Shown here in pieces: positions 1-8,875 of a stretch of 64,000 nucleotides of DNA. The stretch spans positions 310,001 to 374,000 of the forward strand of contig NZ_NIWW01000002.1 of assembly GCF_002201535.1 (NCBI RefSeq), written 5' to 3'. This DNA comes from Lacimicrobium sp. SS2-24. Its GTDB lineage: Bacteria; Pseudomonadota; Gammaproteobacteria; Enterobacterales; Alteromonadaceae. Every line of letters begins with the position of its first letter. The stretch's first letter is position 1. The translations under genes were made by a program, and so were the position numbers. The notes under the pieces were generated by a model, which saw only the letters and a list, made by a program, of their open reading frames with translations, was not told the DNA's origin and made no database searches.

Positions 1-509
1 TTTTGATCCAGCTCAGGCTGACCGAATAGCACCACCTGCAGCAATTTTCGTGACTCAGTCTCCAGATTGGTAAACAGGCGCAGCGCCTCAATACTCTCTA
101 TGGGCAGGGCCTGCGCTTCATCGATGATCAGCACAGCGGCTTTGTGTTGTTGATTGATTTCGATCAGACGCTGCTCAATGCGCTGGGTAAATTCCTGTTG
201 ATCGGCGTGGGCACTGAGCGTGACTCCCAGCTCTCTGGCAACCGCCGCACGCAATTCTGCCGGTGACAGATAGGGATTAGGAATGTAGGCGGAAACAAAA
301 TGATCCGGTAACTCATTGAGCAATTTACGGCAAATGAGTGTCTTTCCTGTACCCACCTCACCGGTGACTTTAATAAAGCCTTCACCGGTTTTCAGTGCCG
401 TGGTCAGTACATCTATGGCCTGGTTATGGCTGGGCAGGCCAAAGAAATAGCTGGTGTTCGGGGTCAGCGTAAAGGGCAGTTCCTGAAGGCCGAAGTGATA
501 CAGGTACAT
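1..509 (-). CDS. mshM: MshM, MSHA pilus AAA+ ATPase (N-terminal part, cut by window edge)
   Basis: The reverse strand from the ATG at 509 reads open to the window edge (169 codons). The product is an ExeA/MshM-type AAA+ ATPase: it begins MYLYHFGLQELPFTLTP, has Walker A GEVGTGKT near residue 50 and Walker B VLIIDEAQ near residue 125, and a sensor-like FGQPEL motif. In this family the protein acts at the inner membrane in assembly of the MSHA type IV pilus. It starts 2 bases after the mshL stop, so it is probably translated with mshL. The C-terminus lies outside the window. Confidence 0.9.
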   Translation of the reverse strand, partial: MYLYHFGLQELPFTLTPNTSYFFGLPSHNQAIDVLTTALKTGEGFIKVTGEVGTGKTLICRKLLNELPDHFVSAYIPNPYLSPAELRAAVARELGVTLSAHADQQEFTQRIEQRLIEINQQHKAAVLIIDEAQALPIESIEALRLFTNLETESRKLLQVVLFGQPELDQ

Positions 510-511
510 GG

Positions 512-2173
512 TCAGTGCGTGTCCGTCCAGTCCCGAATCTGGTCACGACTCCCCCTGAGCTGCTGCTGCCAGGTGCCGCGCTCCACGACCGTGGGTTTAA
601 GCAGAATCACCAGTTCCTTTTTCTGTTCTGACTCGCGACGGTTTTTAAACAGTTCTCCAAGTAGCGGAATGCTGCCTAATATCGGTGTCTTGGAATGGGT
701 TTCATTGATAATGGTCTGCATCAGGCCGCCAATCACCACAATTTCGCCGGTGCGGGCGTGAATGACCGTATCCGATTCGCGGATATTGCTTTGAGCCAGC
801 GGCAACACAAAGCGCTCCTCATTGAGGGTGACCACTTTTTCCTGTTCCTGCGTCTCGATCACTGAAGGGTGAACATGCAACAACACACCGCCTTCGGCAT
901 CAATTTGCGGGGTCACATCCAGCGCGATACCGGAGAAGAAAGGCGTCAGCTCAATATTGGGGCCTGTGGAAGTTGTCGCCGCCGTGATAGTGCTCTGACT
1001 GGACACATCGGTAACAAAATACTCGTCATCGCCCACCTTGATGACCGCCTTCTGATTATTCGTGGCCGTAACCCGGGGGCTGGAAAGCACCTGCATATTG
1101 CCCTGCGTTGATAACAGTGACAGTACGCTGGAGAAGCTGCCCGTTTCAAAACTCAGACCGGTCACGCCACCAAGACTATTGGTGATGGCATTGCCAACAT
1201 TCATGCCGGAAAAACTGATGGGGCCAAGACGGCTGCTGTTAGCGATCTTGGTCCAGTCGATACCCTGTTGATATTCGTCGTTGAGGGTAACTTCGATGAT
1301 TCTGGCTTCCAGCACCACCTGGCGCTGCACGGTTTCTTCCGTGAGTTGTAAAAAGCCCTGCACGGCACGGATTTCATCTGGCATGGCCCTGACGGTGACT
1401 AACCCGGCCTGTGGGGAGACGATAACGGCTCTGCCCTGTTCAGTGCCGATCAGAGTTTGCAGGGTTTCTTTGAGATCTTTCCAGAAGTCGGTTTGTGTTC
1501 GGGTCAGAATATTGGTGCCATTGTTATTACTGACATTGGTGTTGAGGTTGCCGCTATTCCCGTACTGGTTGCCGCCGGTCAGTGCATTGCCGCCGAAACT
1601 GTTGGTGTTGTTACCATTTGAGCGATTGCCATCCTGTGTCGACACGCCACCTGAGACAATGCTGGACTGGGTAGAGCCGTCGCGGGTCATCAGCAAGTAA
1701 TTGACCGGAAAGGTCTCGGTGCGCATGCCTGAAGGGAAGATGCGAAAGACGCCACCATTGCGCTCGATGTGGTAGCCGTAAAGTTCCGAAGTGAGCTCAA
1801 ACACATCGCTCAGGGTTACCTGTTTCAGATCCAGGTCTATGTTGCCGTTGACCTGAGGATGTATCGCCACTGAATAGGGCGTGCCCTCGACCAATCCGGC
1901 AAAAAAGTCTCTGGCGGGGGTCTGACTCGCCGAAATGTCATATCGCTCTTCACTGAAAAGAGGCGCTTGCTCCTGTGACGCATCAGCGCTGAGCAACAGA
2001 TCGGCTACTTCATCAGGCAGCTGTTGCAGTTTCCGGGTGTCCTGCTCTGATGAGGCGGTATTGCTTTGCATCGCCTTATCAAGCGCCTGTGTTGCATCTT
2101 TGCCTATCTGGCTACTTTGGCAAGCGGCGAGAGAGAGCAGCAGTGAAATCGAAACGATATGCTTAAAAGCCAT
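512..2173 (-). CDS. mshL: MshL, MSHA pilus outer-membrane secretin
   Basis: A 553-residue secretin of the PilQ/MshL class that forms the outer-membrane channel of the MSHA pilus. The N-terminus has a lipoprotein signal with lipobox LAAC (Cys19). A secretin/TonB N-terminal (STN-like) region follows at about 80-150, then an Asn/Gly/Ser-rich low-complexity linker at about 175-225. The N3-like and secretin core domains occupy about 240-535, with the family signature VIGGLMQ...PILGSIPLLGELF near 485-515. The start overlaps the end of mshK by 11 bases and mshM follows at once, so this is an operon gene. Length and domain order are normal for MshL. Confidence 0.95.
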   Translation of the reverse strand: MAFKHIVSISLLLSLAACQSSQIGKDATQALDKAMQSNTASSEQDTRKLQQLPDEVADLLLSADASQEQAPLFSEERYDISASQTPARDFFAGLVEGTPYSVAIHPQVNGNIDLDLKQVTLSDVFELTSELYGYHIERNGGVFRIFPSGMRTETFPVNYLLMTRDGSTQSSIVSGGVSTQDGNRSNGNNTNSFGGNALTGGNQYGNSGNLNTNVSNNNGTNILTRTQTDFWKDLKETLQTLIGTEQGRAVIVSPQAGLVTVRAMPDEIRAVQGFLQLTEETVQRQVVLEARIIEVTLNDEYQQGIDWTKIANSSRLGPISFSGMNVGNAITNSLGGVTGLSFETGSFSSVLSLLSTQGNMQVLSSPRVTATNNQKAVIKVGDDEYFVTDVSSQSTITAATTSTGPNIELTPFFSGIALDVTPQIDAEGGVLLHVHPSVIETQEQEKVVTLNEERFVLPLAQSNIRESDTVIHARTGEIVVIGGLMQTIINETHSKTPILGSIPLLGELFKNRRESEQKKELVILLKPTVVERGTWQQQLRGSRDQIRDWTDTH

Positions 2174-2513
2174 TGGCTTTACCTTTTTTCATTGTCTTAC
2201 CCTGCCTCAGGAAAACTTCAGTATTCTTGTCGTTATGTCTGAACAGCACCGAACCGGTGCGAATTTCGATGAGCTCCATGCTCTGATAATGTTGGCCAGG
2301 ATACAGGGGTTCCCCGTCAACGATAGCATGACGCTGTTGTGGACCAATAAAAATGGCCGACACCTGCGGCATACCGTCAGCCGAGCTGTTGGCTTGTTGT
2401 GCACTGCCGACAGATGACGGACTGGTTGACGCAGGCCGGGTGGGATCCTCCAACACCTGAGCCTGGCATAAAAAGCCAGCCAGCAGCCCTGTCCACAAAA
2501 ACCATCTCATCAT
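2163..2513 (-). CDS. mshK: MshK, MSHA biogenesis protein
   Basis: A 116-residue exported protein with a short signal peptide (MMRWFLWTGLLAGFLCQAQ) followed by DPTRP, the hallmark of MshK/PilP-like pilus proteins that connect the inner-membrane complex to the secretin. A longer reading from 2612 is possible, but the ATG at 2513 is preferred: it shares one base with the mshJ stop (TGATG), and the signal peptide begins there. The end overlaps mshL by 11 bases. The family role is known only in outline; the assignment rests on position and the DPTRP motif. Confidence 0.88.
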   Translation of the reverse strand: MMRWFLWTGLLAGFLCQAQVLEDPTRPASTSPSSVGSAQQANSSADGMPQVSAIFIGPQQRHAIVDGEPLYPGQHYQSMELIEIRTGSVLFRHNDKNTEVFLRQGKTMKKGKANGF

Positions 2514-3169
2514 CACACTCCTACAAAGGCTTTGTCGGTACTGAGTGTATAAAGCTCCAGCTGCATGCGCCCGACAGGATGCTCCTGCACACTGTAATCC
2601 AGTCGCTTCCATTGGAAGCGCCAGGGCAGCTGTTCCAGCTCCACCAGATAACGATGGAGGTCAAAATATCTGCCCTCAACAATTAACACGATGCCATGCT
2701 GGTATAAACCCGGCAGTGGTTCGGCCTCGGCCGAATCGGTCTTATCCTCTTCAGTAAGGTTCACCGCTGGCAACGAGCGCATTTCTAATAATTGCAGTGT
2801 GTCTTTGTCTGCCAGCAGGGCCTGCAGCATCTCGCGCATGCGGTATGGTGGCACCAGATCGCGGGTTTGGCTTTGGATCTGCTGTTGTTGTTGCTGTTGC
2901 AGATTTTGTAGCTGCGTGATGCGACGCTTAACCGCCGCATCCGGATCCTGGCTGCCGCTCAGTAACGCCTCGGTCTCGCTGGTAATGGCCTGATATTGTG
3001 TCTGTTGCTGCTGAGTCTGGCGCTCCAGTGTCGCCGTTTGAAGCTGAACCGGCTCAATAAACAACAGATACCCGCCATAGAGGATCAGGAAAAGACCAGC
3101 CAAAAGCACCAGTTGCCGCTCTCTGGGCTGTCTTTCACTGAACCATTTTTTCAGCTGTTGATAATTCAT
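2513..3169 (-). CDS. mshJ: MshJ, PilO-like MSHA biogenesis protein
   Basis: A 218-residue bitopic inner-membrane protein. A short cytoplasmic N-terminus is followed by one membrane helix at about 22-38. A Gln-rich coiled coil occupies about 45-105, including a run of seven Q. A compact periplasmic ferredoxin-like domain completes it. This is the PilO architecture, and PilO/MshJ dimerises with the PilN-type partner encoded just upstream. The start overlaps the end of mshI2 by 4 bases and the stop overlaps the mshK start by one base. Confidence 0.9.
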   Translation of the reverse strand: MNYQQLKKWFSERQPRERQLVLLAGLFLILYGGYLLFIEPVQLQTATLERQTQQQQTQYQAITSETEALLSGSQDPDAAVKRRITQLQNLQQQQQQQIQSQTRDLVPPYRMREMLQALLADKDTLQLLEMRSLPAVNLTEEDKTDSAEAEPLPGLYQHGIVLIVEGRYFDLHRYLVELEQLPWRFQWKRLDYSVQEHPVGRMQLELYTLSTDKAFVGV

Positions 3170-3777
3170 TGACTCACCCTCGCAGCTTTTGGCGATGGCA
3201 CTTCAATGGCACCGAGCACAAAATTCAGTTGTCGATCCTCGTCACGAAACACCTTGAGGGAACCAAATTCGGTGCCTGTGAAGTACTCACTCTGGCTCAG
3301 GCCTTGTAACCAGGCAGGAACAGACTCTGCATTGAGCGTTCTGCCTTCCAGCTGTAGTTTACCTTGCGACAAGGTGATCTGCGTCAGCCAGATATCCTGA
3401 TGATGATGTTGTGCCAGTGCCTCCAGCAGCTGTGCATATGTGCCTTGCCCACTGTGTTGCTGACTGTCAAGCCTGCCAAGCAGATACGCCTGTGCACGAA
3501 TTTCTTTTTGCAGATTCTCCGCTTGCTGCACCAGTCTTCGGTCCGGTTCTGCGTCAAGCTCTGCGCTGATCTGTTGCAGGGTCTGACGGGCGGTATCCAG
3601 ATCACGTTTCGCTGCATTTTGCGCCTGTTGCCAATGATCATATTCACTGCTCTCCCAGACGGCCCATCCTGTGATGATAACAATGGCAAGGAGATAACCG
3701 ATCAGCACCTGATTGAGATTAAAGGACTGCTGCTGTGGTCGCATTGACGGCTGATAAAAATTGACCCGGTTTTTCAT
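3166..3777 (-). CDS. MshI2, PilN-like MSHA biogenesis protein
   Basis: A 203-residue PilN-type protein. The N-terminal tail begins MKNRVNFYQPS, matching the PilN motif (VNLLPW-like) that binds the actin-like PilM/MshI. One membrane helix lies at about 25-42, then a coiled coil and a periplasmic domain. It overlaps mshI upstream (ATGA-type, 4 bases) and mshJ downstream (4 bases), so translation is probably coupled. The PilM-PilN-PilO order is kept as MshI-MshI2-MshJ. Confidence 0.88.
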   Translation of the reverse strand: MKNRVNFYQPSMRPQQQSFNLNQVLIGYLLAIVIITGWAVWESSEYDHWQQAQNAAKRDLDTARQTLQQISAELDAEPDRRLVQQAENLQKEIRAQAYLLGRLDSQQHSGQGTYAQLLEALAQHHHQDIWLTQITLSQGKLQLEGRTLNAESVPAWLQGLSQSEYFTGTEFGSLKVFRDEDRQLNFVLGAIEVPSPKAARVSQ

Positions 3778-4703
3778 GCGTCTGCCTCACTGCGCTGACG
3801 CAGAGCGGCACCCAGGCTGGTGATGGTGCCCGGTGAGAAACTCAGTTCCGGCTCTTTGTCGATGTCGATTTCCAGTAAGTGGGTCTCAATCATCAGCATC
3901 TGCTGCAAACTCTGGCTAAGTGCTTCTGCAAACGGAGTATCCATGCAGATCAGCATTTGTTTTGCCGGAGCTTGTCGTAGTTGGCTCTCGAAATAATCCA
4001 TGGAGCGCTGTACTTCCAGACTCAGGGTCTCCGCAATCCCCTGCTGAATTTGCTCGATGCTATACGTACTGAGTTGTTCGTAGCCTTTGAGCCTTCGGGT
4101 AAAGTACAGTTGTTGCTGACGAATGATGCTGAGACTGATTTCTTCTCCGGGTTCCTGCAACAAGGTAATCTGGGCATATTCCTGTGGTTCCAGCACATCG
4201 CATTGACTGAGCTCTTCAATGCCCAGACTTTTTAGTATCAGCCCACTTTGCAGAATGCCTTGCGAGACGCTTTGAATAAGGGATTGAGGAATAGTCACCA
4301 GATTAAGCTTATTGCTGCCGGTGGGCTGAGCGGGCATATCAAAATAGTCCACCGCCATTTCTTCGCTGCTGGCAAGCAACTCTTTGGCGGACCAGCGCAG
4401 GGCCTGCGTTAATTCCTGCTCTTCCACTGCCGGGCGGTCAACCTGCATGATTTGATATCTGTTGGTGGAAAACACCACATGGCAGGGAGTGTTGGCGGCC
4501 TGATGTTGTTTCACCCAGTCTGCCAGACTCCGTTGCCAGTTGTTGATGTCCAGACGATGTTGCTGAGCCCAGAATAAACGCCCCTGGCGGGAAGTCAGCA
4601 CAGAGATAAGCAGAGCCTGCTGTCCAAACTCAATGCCCACGGCAAAGAAGCGGGAGGTGCCGGAGAATTTACCTGTCAACGTATCCCAAAAGGCCAAGCG
4701 CAC
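3774..4703 (-). CDS. mshI: MshI, PilM-like actin-fold MSHA biogenesis protein
   Basis: A 309-residue cytoplasmic PilM/MshI-type protein and the first gene of the visible MSHA operon. It has the expected features: an early VGIEFGQ segment equivalent to the nucleotide-binding strand of actin-like folds, the ALRWSAKELL stretch, and a C-terminal TSLGAALR motif. It would recruit the PilN-like MshI2 tail to the inner face of the membrane. The 140-base region upstream, shared with the divergent STAS-like gene, should hold the operon promoter. Confidence 0.88.
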   Translation of the reverse strand: MRLAFWDTLTGKFSGTSRFFAVGIEFGQQALLISVLTSRQGRLFWAQQHRLDINNWQRSLADWVKQHQAANTPCHVVFSTNRYQIMQVDRPAVEEQELTQALRWSAKELLASSEEMAVDYFDMPAQPTGSNKLNLVTIPQSLIQSVSQGILQSGLILKSLGIEELSQCDVLEPQEYAQITLLQEPGEEISLSIIRQQQLYFTRRLKGYEQLSTYSIEQIQQGIAETLSLEVQRSMDYFESQLRQAPAKQMLICMDTPFAEALSQSLQQMLMIETHLLEIDIDKEPELSFSPGTITSLGAALRQRSEADA

Positions 4704-4909
4704 TATACCTATGTATTAATTGTAATAATTTGTGCTAATTAGAGCAGAGATTAGGCGACTGTACCAGTCCCGTCGGTGAATCTGTTACGTGAGATTTTTA
4801 TTGCTTCGATGTCAGCTTATTCACTCAGTAATCCATAAAGAAATCTTTGCACACGGGTAAAACTGGTCTATTCGTTAAATCAGAGGATGTGTCAGGGAAT
4901 ACACTGAAT

Positions 4910-5302
4910 ATGCAGCAGGTCACTATGGCAGATAAATTCACAGCAACCCATTGTTATGATCGTCAGTCAGATACACTTCAGGTGACCGCATGCGGGTTGG
5001 CTGAACCGGAAGATATTTTTGCTATGTACAATAAGATCATGGCACTGAGTGATCGCTACGATTGTCATCGCGCATTGATTGACATGCGGCATATGCAAAA
5101 ACAGGTAGACGACGAGCGCCTCATGGCCATGATTGACCAGCTGGACAGTTTGCTCAGACGCATTCGGGTGGCCAGAGTGATCAATACCCATGACCCGCAG
5201 CAGCAACTGGTGCAGTCTATTGCTGACACCCGAAACTATCCCCTGAGAAACTTTACCAGTGAGGCGTCGGCGCTCACCTGGCTGATGTCAGGCCTGGACT
5301 GA
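4910..5302 (+). CDS. STAS/SpoIIAA-like domain protein
   Basis: A roughly 130-residue small cytoplasmic protein with the fold pattern of SpoIIAA-like (DUF4180/STAS-related) proteins: beta strands around DTLQVTACG, an acidic turn, then a helix and the strand RALIDMR. It probably has a regulatory or binding role; no substrate can be given. The start is uncertain: ATG at 4847, 4910 and 4925 are all in frame. 4910 or 4925 is preferred because the extra N-terminus from 4847 is not domain-like. It is divergent from mshI and converges on the GST gene 2 bases away. Confidence 0.65.
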   Translation: MQQVTMADKFTATHCYDRQSDTLQVTACGLAEPEDIFAMYNKIMALSDRYDCHRALIDMRHMQKQVDDERLMAMIDQLDSLLRRIRVARVINTHDPQQQLVQSIADTRNYPLRNFTSEASALTWLMSGLD

Positions 5303-5304
5303 CA

Positions 5305-5928
5305 TCAGCCAGATTTTGCCAGTTCGTCGTCCAGTTGATTGGCACGGATAGCGGCTTCTCTTGATGCCAGTCGTTGCACATAACGTTTAAAAGCCGGGCG
5401 TTCGTCCAGGTTTTTAAACATCATCCCCCAACTAATGTGGCTGCCCACATAGACATCCGCTGCAGTAAACTGCTCGCCACACAAATAAGGGCCGTTCTCT
5501 AGCGCACTTTCCAGTGTATTCAGCACATCCTGATACAGACCACAACCTACTGACTGAGCATTCTCAGCGTCTATTCGCCAGCCATAGGCTTTTGCGGTTG
5601 TCGCCATCTCCAGAGGTCCTGCGGCAAAAAACAACCAGCGATAATAAGTGCCTCGCTCCGGGCTGTTGAGAGCCGGTGCCAGGTTTTTTTCGGCGAAGTG
5701 GTCAGCCAGATAGGCACAAATCGCCGCACCCTCGGTGACCACCAGATCGCCGTGTTTGATCGCAGGCACTTTTCCCATGGGATTGAGCTTCAGAAAATAG
5801 GGTGACTTAATATCACCGTCATATTCCAGCATGGTTGTTTTATATGGCACATCGAGTTCCTCCAGCATCCAGCGGACGATGCGGCCTCGTGAATTGGGGT
5901 TAGTAAAAAACGTCAGATCTTGCATCAT
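5305..5928 (-). CDS. Glutathione S-transferase family protein
   Basis: A 207-residue GST. The N-terminal thioredoxin-like domain (1-78) has SRGRIVRWMLEEL for the active-site helix, the cis-proline strand GKVPAIKHGD and the glutathione gamma-glutamyl site TEGAAICAYLAD. A helical C-terminal domain follows, with the conserved FTAADVYVG N-capping motif near 155. An AAGGAT Shine-Dalgarno lies before the start. It is divergent from the WYL-domain regulator, a common arrangement that suggests the regulator acts on it. The substrate is unknown. Confidence 0.85.
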   Translation of the reverse strand: MMQDLTFFTNPNSRGRIVRWMLEELDVPYKTTMLEYDGDIKSPYFLKLNPMGKVPAIKHGDLVVTEGAAICAYLADHFAEKNLAPALNSPERGTYYRWLFFAAGPLEMATTAKAYGWRIDAENAQSVGCGLYQDVLNTLESALENGPYLCGEQFTAADVYVGSHISWGMMFKNLDERPAFKRYVQRLASREAAIRANQLDDELAKSG

Positions 5929-6021
5929 GGTTATCCTTTGAAATTAAAAAAACCTTTCGCCTGTTTACTACCTGGCGACCCTTCAGCTTGTGTACGTTGC
6001 TGACACCGGAGTACCATAAGA

Positions 6022-6031
6022 CCTATATAGG
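6022..6031. promoter_or_regulatory. Palindrome in the GST/WYL-regulator intergenic region
   Basis: The palindrome CCTATATAGG lies 20 bases before the regulator start and overlaps a further AGGA-N9-TCCT inverted repeat (about 6028-6044). It is a candidate autoregulatory operator for the WYL regulator. This is inference from position and symmetry only. Confidence 0.35.
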
Positions 6032-6050
6032 ACATAAATGATCCTAATTA

Positions 6051-7040
6051 ATGAATAATATGAAAAATACAATGAGTGGTCCTACGGTTCGGGTACTGAC
6101 TTTGCTGGAACTATTGCAGTCTCACGGACGCATGACAGGCACAGAACTGGCGCAGCAGTTGGGTGTGCACAAGCGCACGGTGCGCCGCTATATCCGTTCA
6201 CTGGAGGATTTGGGTATTCCGGTCACCACGGAGCAGGGCCGTGACGGCGGTTATATGCTGGTTGCCGGGTTTAAATTACCACCAATGATGTTCACCAATG
6301 ATGAGACTCTGGCTCTGTCGCTGGGGCTACTTGCTGCAAGGACCTTAAAGCTGGCCGATACTCAGCCCGCTATCAGCAGTGTGCAGGCTAAACTGGAACG
6401 GGTGATGCCCGCTAACCTCCAGTCCAGAGCGCGGGCGATTGCAGAAAACATTGACCTGATGCTGCCAGAGTCCTTGCCGGGCAAACCGCAGCAACATTTG
6501 CATCCCTTGCTGGAAGCGATTCAGCAACAGCGCTCTCTCCGGATTCGGTACGCCCCTCATGAAAGAGATACCGTGGAACGTGAGGTAGACCCTTATGGGT
6601 TATTGTTTCGTCGTGGGCACTGGTATATGAGCGGCTATTGCCACCTGCGCAGGGAGCTGCGGACCTTCAGACTGGACCGGCTGGAGCACACAGAAATGCT
6701 CGAACAGACCTTTGCACGCCCGCAAAATTTCAACACGGCCGAGCACTTTCGTGCCAGTCTCAACAATATGCCCGGTAATCTCAGGGTTAAGATATTGCTG
6801 CACACCGACATCACACAAGCCACTGAAATCATGGGATCGATGGCGGCCATGCTGGCGCCGCAGGAGCAAGGGTTGCTGCTAGAAACCCGCACTGACAGCA
6901 CGTCCTGGTTTGCCCTATGGCTAAGTCAGTTACCTTTCGATTTCAGTATTCTGGAACCACCCGCGCTTCAACAAGCCCTGAGTCAACAGGCTGCAAGATT
7001 GGCTGCGATTGCCAGCAAAGGCCCACAACCGTCCTATTGA
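6051..7040 (+). CDS. HTH_11/WYL-domain transcriptional regulator (YafY-like)
   Basis: A 329-residue regulator. An N-terminal winged helix-turn-helix (about 12-65, with GRMTGTELAQQLGVHKRTVRRYI as the recognition region) is followed by a WYL ligand-sensing domain (about 140-220, including DPYGLLFRRGHWY and the R-F-R-L-D-R segment) and a C-terminal WCX-like domain. Proteins of this family often regulate a divergent enzyme gene, here the GST. In-frame ATGs at 6051, 6060 and 6072 are all possible starts. Confidence 0.88.
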   Translation: MNNMKNTMSGPTVRVLTLLELLQSHGRMTGTELAQQLGVHKRTVRRYIRSLEDLGIPVTTEQGRDGGYMLVAGFKLPPMMFTNDETLALSLGLLAARTLKLADTQPAISSVQAKLERVMPANLQSRARAIAENIDLMLPESLPGKPQQHLHPLLEAIQQQRSLRIRYAPHERDTVEREVDPYGLLFRRGHWYMSGYCHLRRELRTFRLDRLEHTEMLEQTFARPQNFNTAEHFRASLNNMPGNLRVKILLHTDITQATEIMGSMAAMLAPQEQGLLLETRTDSTSWFALWLSQLPFDFSILEPPALQQALSQQAARLAAIASKGPQPSY

Positions 7041-7069
7041 TGGGGTGTCAAAGCCTTGAAGACGACCCG

Positions 7070-8059
7070 TTACCGGTCTGGATTCTGGGTCAGTTGCCTG
7101 GCCAGCTTATCGTAAAGGTCGTGATGATAACCATGCAGGGAATGGCGCTGCAGGCCGTTAAAGGCTATCCACGCTTCGGCTGTCTTGCCTTGCTCAATCA
7201 GCACTTCACATAGTCTTAGCACGATATAGTATTTGTCCCGTAAGGGATAATCCTGTTGAAGTTGTTCATAGGTGTCGATGGATTTGATAAAGGCCTGCTG
7301 CGCTTCAGACCAGCGTCCCTGAGATTGCAGGGCGCGGCCAACATTGGCGTAGGAGACGGCAGCACCAATAAAGCTTTTGGTCGTCAGGTGTGCTTCGGCA
7401 GCGCGCTGATACCAATGAATGGCTTGCTGCCACTGTTTAAGATGAAAAGCATTGTGCCCGGCGGCCATAAGCAAATCCGCTTTTATAAATGCTCTGCCAA
7501 TACTGGAAAAGTGCGCCATGGCCTGGTCGATAAGTTGCTGCGCCTGATCATATTCACCCAGATACTGATAAAGCTCTATGACATCTGCATATCGGCGTGG
7601 GGTGAGTGCATCTCCAGACATATTAAGCAGCAGTGCTGCGGCTTCATCGGCGTAACGACGTCCTGCTTCGAGATCGCCGTCACTGATAAGTTGCTTGGCA
7701 TAGATGGTTTTGGCCTTGGCCGCAAATACCGCCGGACTGTTCTCAATTTCTGCATAGGCTGCTATTTGTTCGCGCGGGATACTGAGACGGTCGATTTCCC
7801 ACATCGCATTGAGTAACAGGTAAGTGGTTCTGAACCAGGCTCGTGAATATTTCGGCTGTTCCGCCTGCATTTTCAGGGCAATGGCTTTGCACCGTGGTGC
7901 ATCCATAATGCAGTTGTCAACGGATGATAACACTGCTTCTGCAGACGGTTGTGTCTGATTTCCGTCTGACGCTTTGGCCAGGCAGGCAAAAAAAACAAAC
8001 AGCATCACCACGATGCGTGCGAGGGGGCAGATTTGCAGAAAGGGTGAATTCAGGCTCAT
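7070..8059 (-). CDS. Exported TPR-repeat protein of unknown function
   Basis: A 329-residue protein with an N-terminal signal peptide (hydrophobic about 14-29, then AKASDG). The rest is helical and built of tetratricopeptide-like repeats, best seen at about 195-270 (ALKQWQQAIHWYQRAAEAH, then a second AYANVGRALQSQGRWSEAQQAF-type unit). It is predicted periplasmic. Function is not recognisable. It converges on the WYL regulator, and its start is 200 bases beyond the 3' end of ssb. Confidence 0.7.
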   Translation of the reverse strand: MSLNSPFLQICPLARIVVMLFVFFACLAKASDGNQTQPSAEAVLSSVDNCIMDAPRCKAIALKMQAEQPKYSRAWFRTTYLLLNAMWEIDRLSIPREQIAAYAEIENSPAVFAAKAKTIYAKQLISDGDLEAGRRYADEAAALLLNMSGDALTPRRYADVIELYQYLGEYDQAQQLIDQAMAHFSSIGRAFIKADLLMAAGHNAFHLKQWQQAIHWYQRAAEAHLTTKSFIGAAVSYANVGRALQSQGRWSEAQQAFIKSIDTYEQLQQDYPLRDKYYIVLRLCEVLIEQGKTAEAWIAFNGLQRHSLHGYHHDLYDKLARQLTQNPDR

Positions 8060-8184
8060 CAGGTATTAACGCCTTCTTTATGGGCACTTACCCTCAGATT
8101 GGCAGGACTGGTTGGTGATAATGTGGCTGAACCTAAGGCCATGGGGGAGCGCTTTAACAGGGTAGCCGGTGACATAGAACAGTC

Positions 8185-8243
8185 AAACCTTGTGCCAGCT
8201 TAGGATACAGGCGTACCTTTTTCGATGGGCCGGCACAAGGTTT
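8185..8243. repeat. 15-bp inverted repeat downstream of ssb
   Basis: The arms at 8185-8199 and 8229-8243 (AAACCTTGTGCCAGC and the complement of AAACCTTGTGCCGGC) match at 14 of 15 positions around a 29-base loop. It sits just past the ssb stop. It could form a long stem in the ssb 3' untranslated region or be a terminator or processing element; there is no clear T-tract after either arm. Confidence 0.5.
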
Positions 8244-8261
8244 CAATGCGATGTCATTAAC

Positions 8262-8810
8262 TTAGAAGGGAATGTCATCATCAAAATCAAAGTCAGGCTC
8301 TGGCATAGAACCGGGCTGATTTTGCGGTTGTTGCTGGGGTTTGGACTGACCCCCGCCCTGATTTGGGTATTGCTGATACTGTGGTTGCTGCTGAGGTGCC
8401 TGATTGTAATTACCTGCGGGGGCATTCCCTCTGGGTGCACCGCTGCTGGCCCCACCACCGGCATTGCCGCCAAGCATCTGCATAACCCCATTGAAGGGAT
8501 CCAACACAATCTCGGTGGTATACTTGTCCTGGCCTTGCTGATCCTGCCATTTGCGGGTTTGCAGCTTGCCTTCTACGTATATCTGACTGCCTTTACGCAG
8601 GTACTCACCAGCGATCTCAGCCAATTTGCCGAACAGCACCACACGGTGCCATTCTGTTTTTTCCTGAATCTGACCGCTCTGATCTTTCCAGCTTTCAGAT
8701 GTGGCAAGACTCAGGTTCGCGACCGCCTTTCCATTCGCGGTGTAACGGACTTCGGGATCCTGTCCAAGATTGCCTACCAGGATTACTTTATTGATGCCTC
8801 TGCTTGCCAT
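8262..8810 (-). CDS. ssb: Single-stranded DNA-binding protein
   Basis: A 182-residue SSB. The OB fold covers about 1-112 ([16 protein letters not shown], then [16 protein letters not shown] and [16 protein letters not shown]). A Gly/Gln/Pro-rich disordered linker follows. The acidic C-terminal tip DFDDDIPF is the docking site for replication and repair partners. An AAGGAG Shine-Dalgarno lies 6 bases before the ATG. No LexA box was found upstream. Confidence 0.97.
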   Translation of the reverse strand: MASRGINKVILVGNLGQDPEVRYTANGKAVANLSLATSESWKDQSGQIQEKTEWHRVVLFGKLAEIAGEYLRKGSQIYVEGKLQTRKWQDQQGQDKYTTEIVLDPFNGVMQMLGGNAGGGASSGAPRGNAPAGNYNQAPQQQPQYQQYPNQGGGQSKPQQQPQNQPGSMPEPDFDFDDDIPF

Positions 8811-8875
8811 GTTCGCTCCTTACGCTCGCCGGTTTCCAGCTTTAATTCTAGTCGCTGCTGTGCGGCTTATAATAC

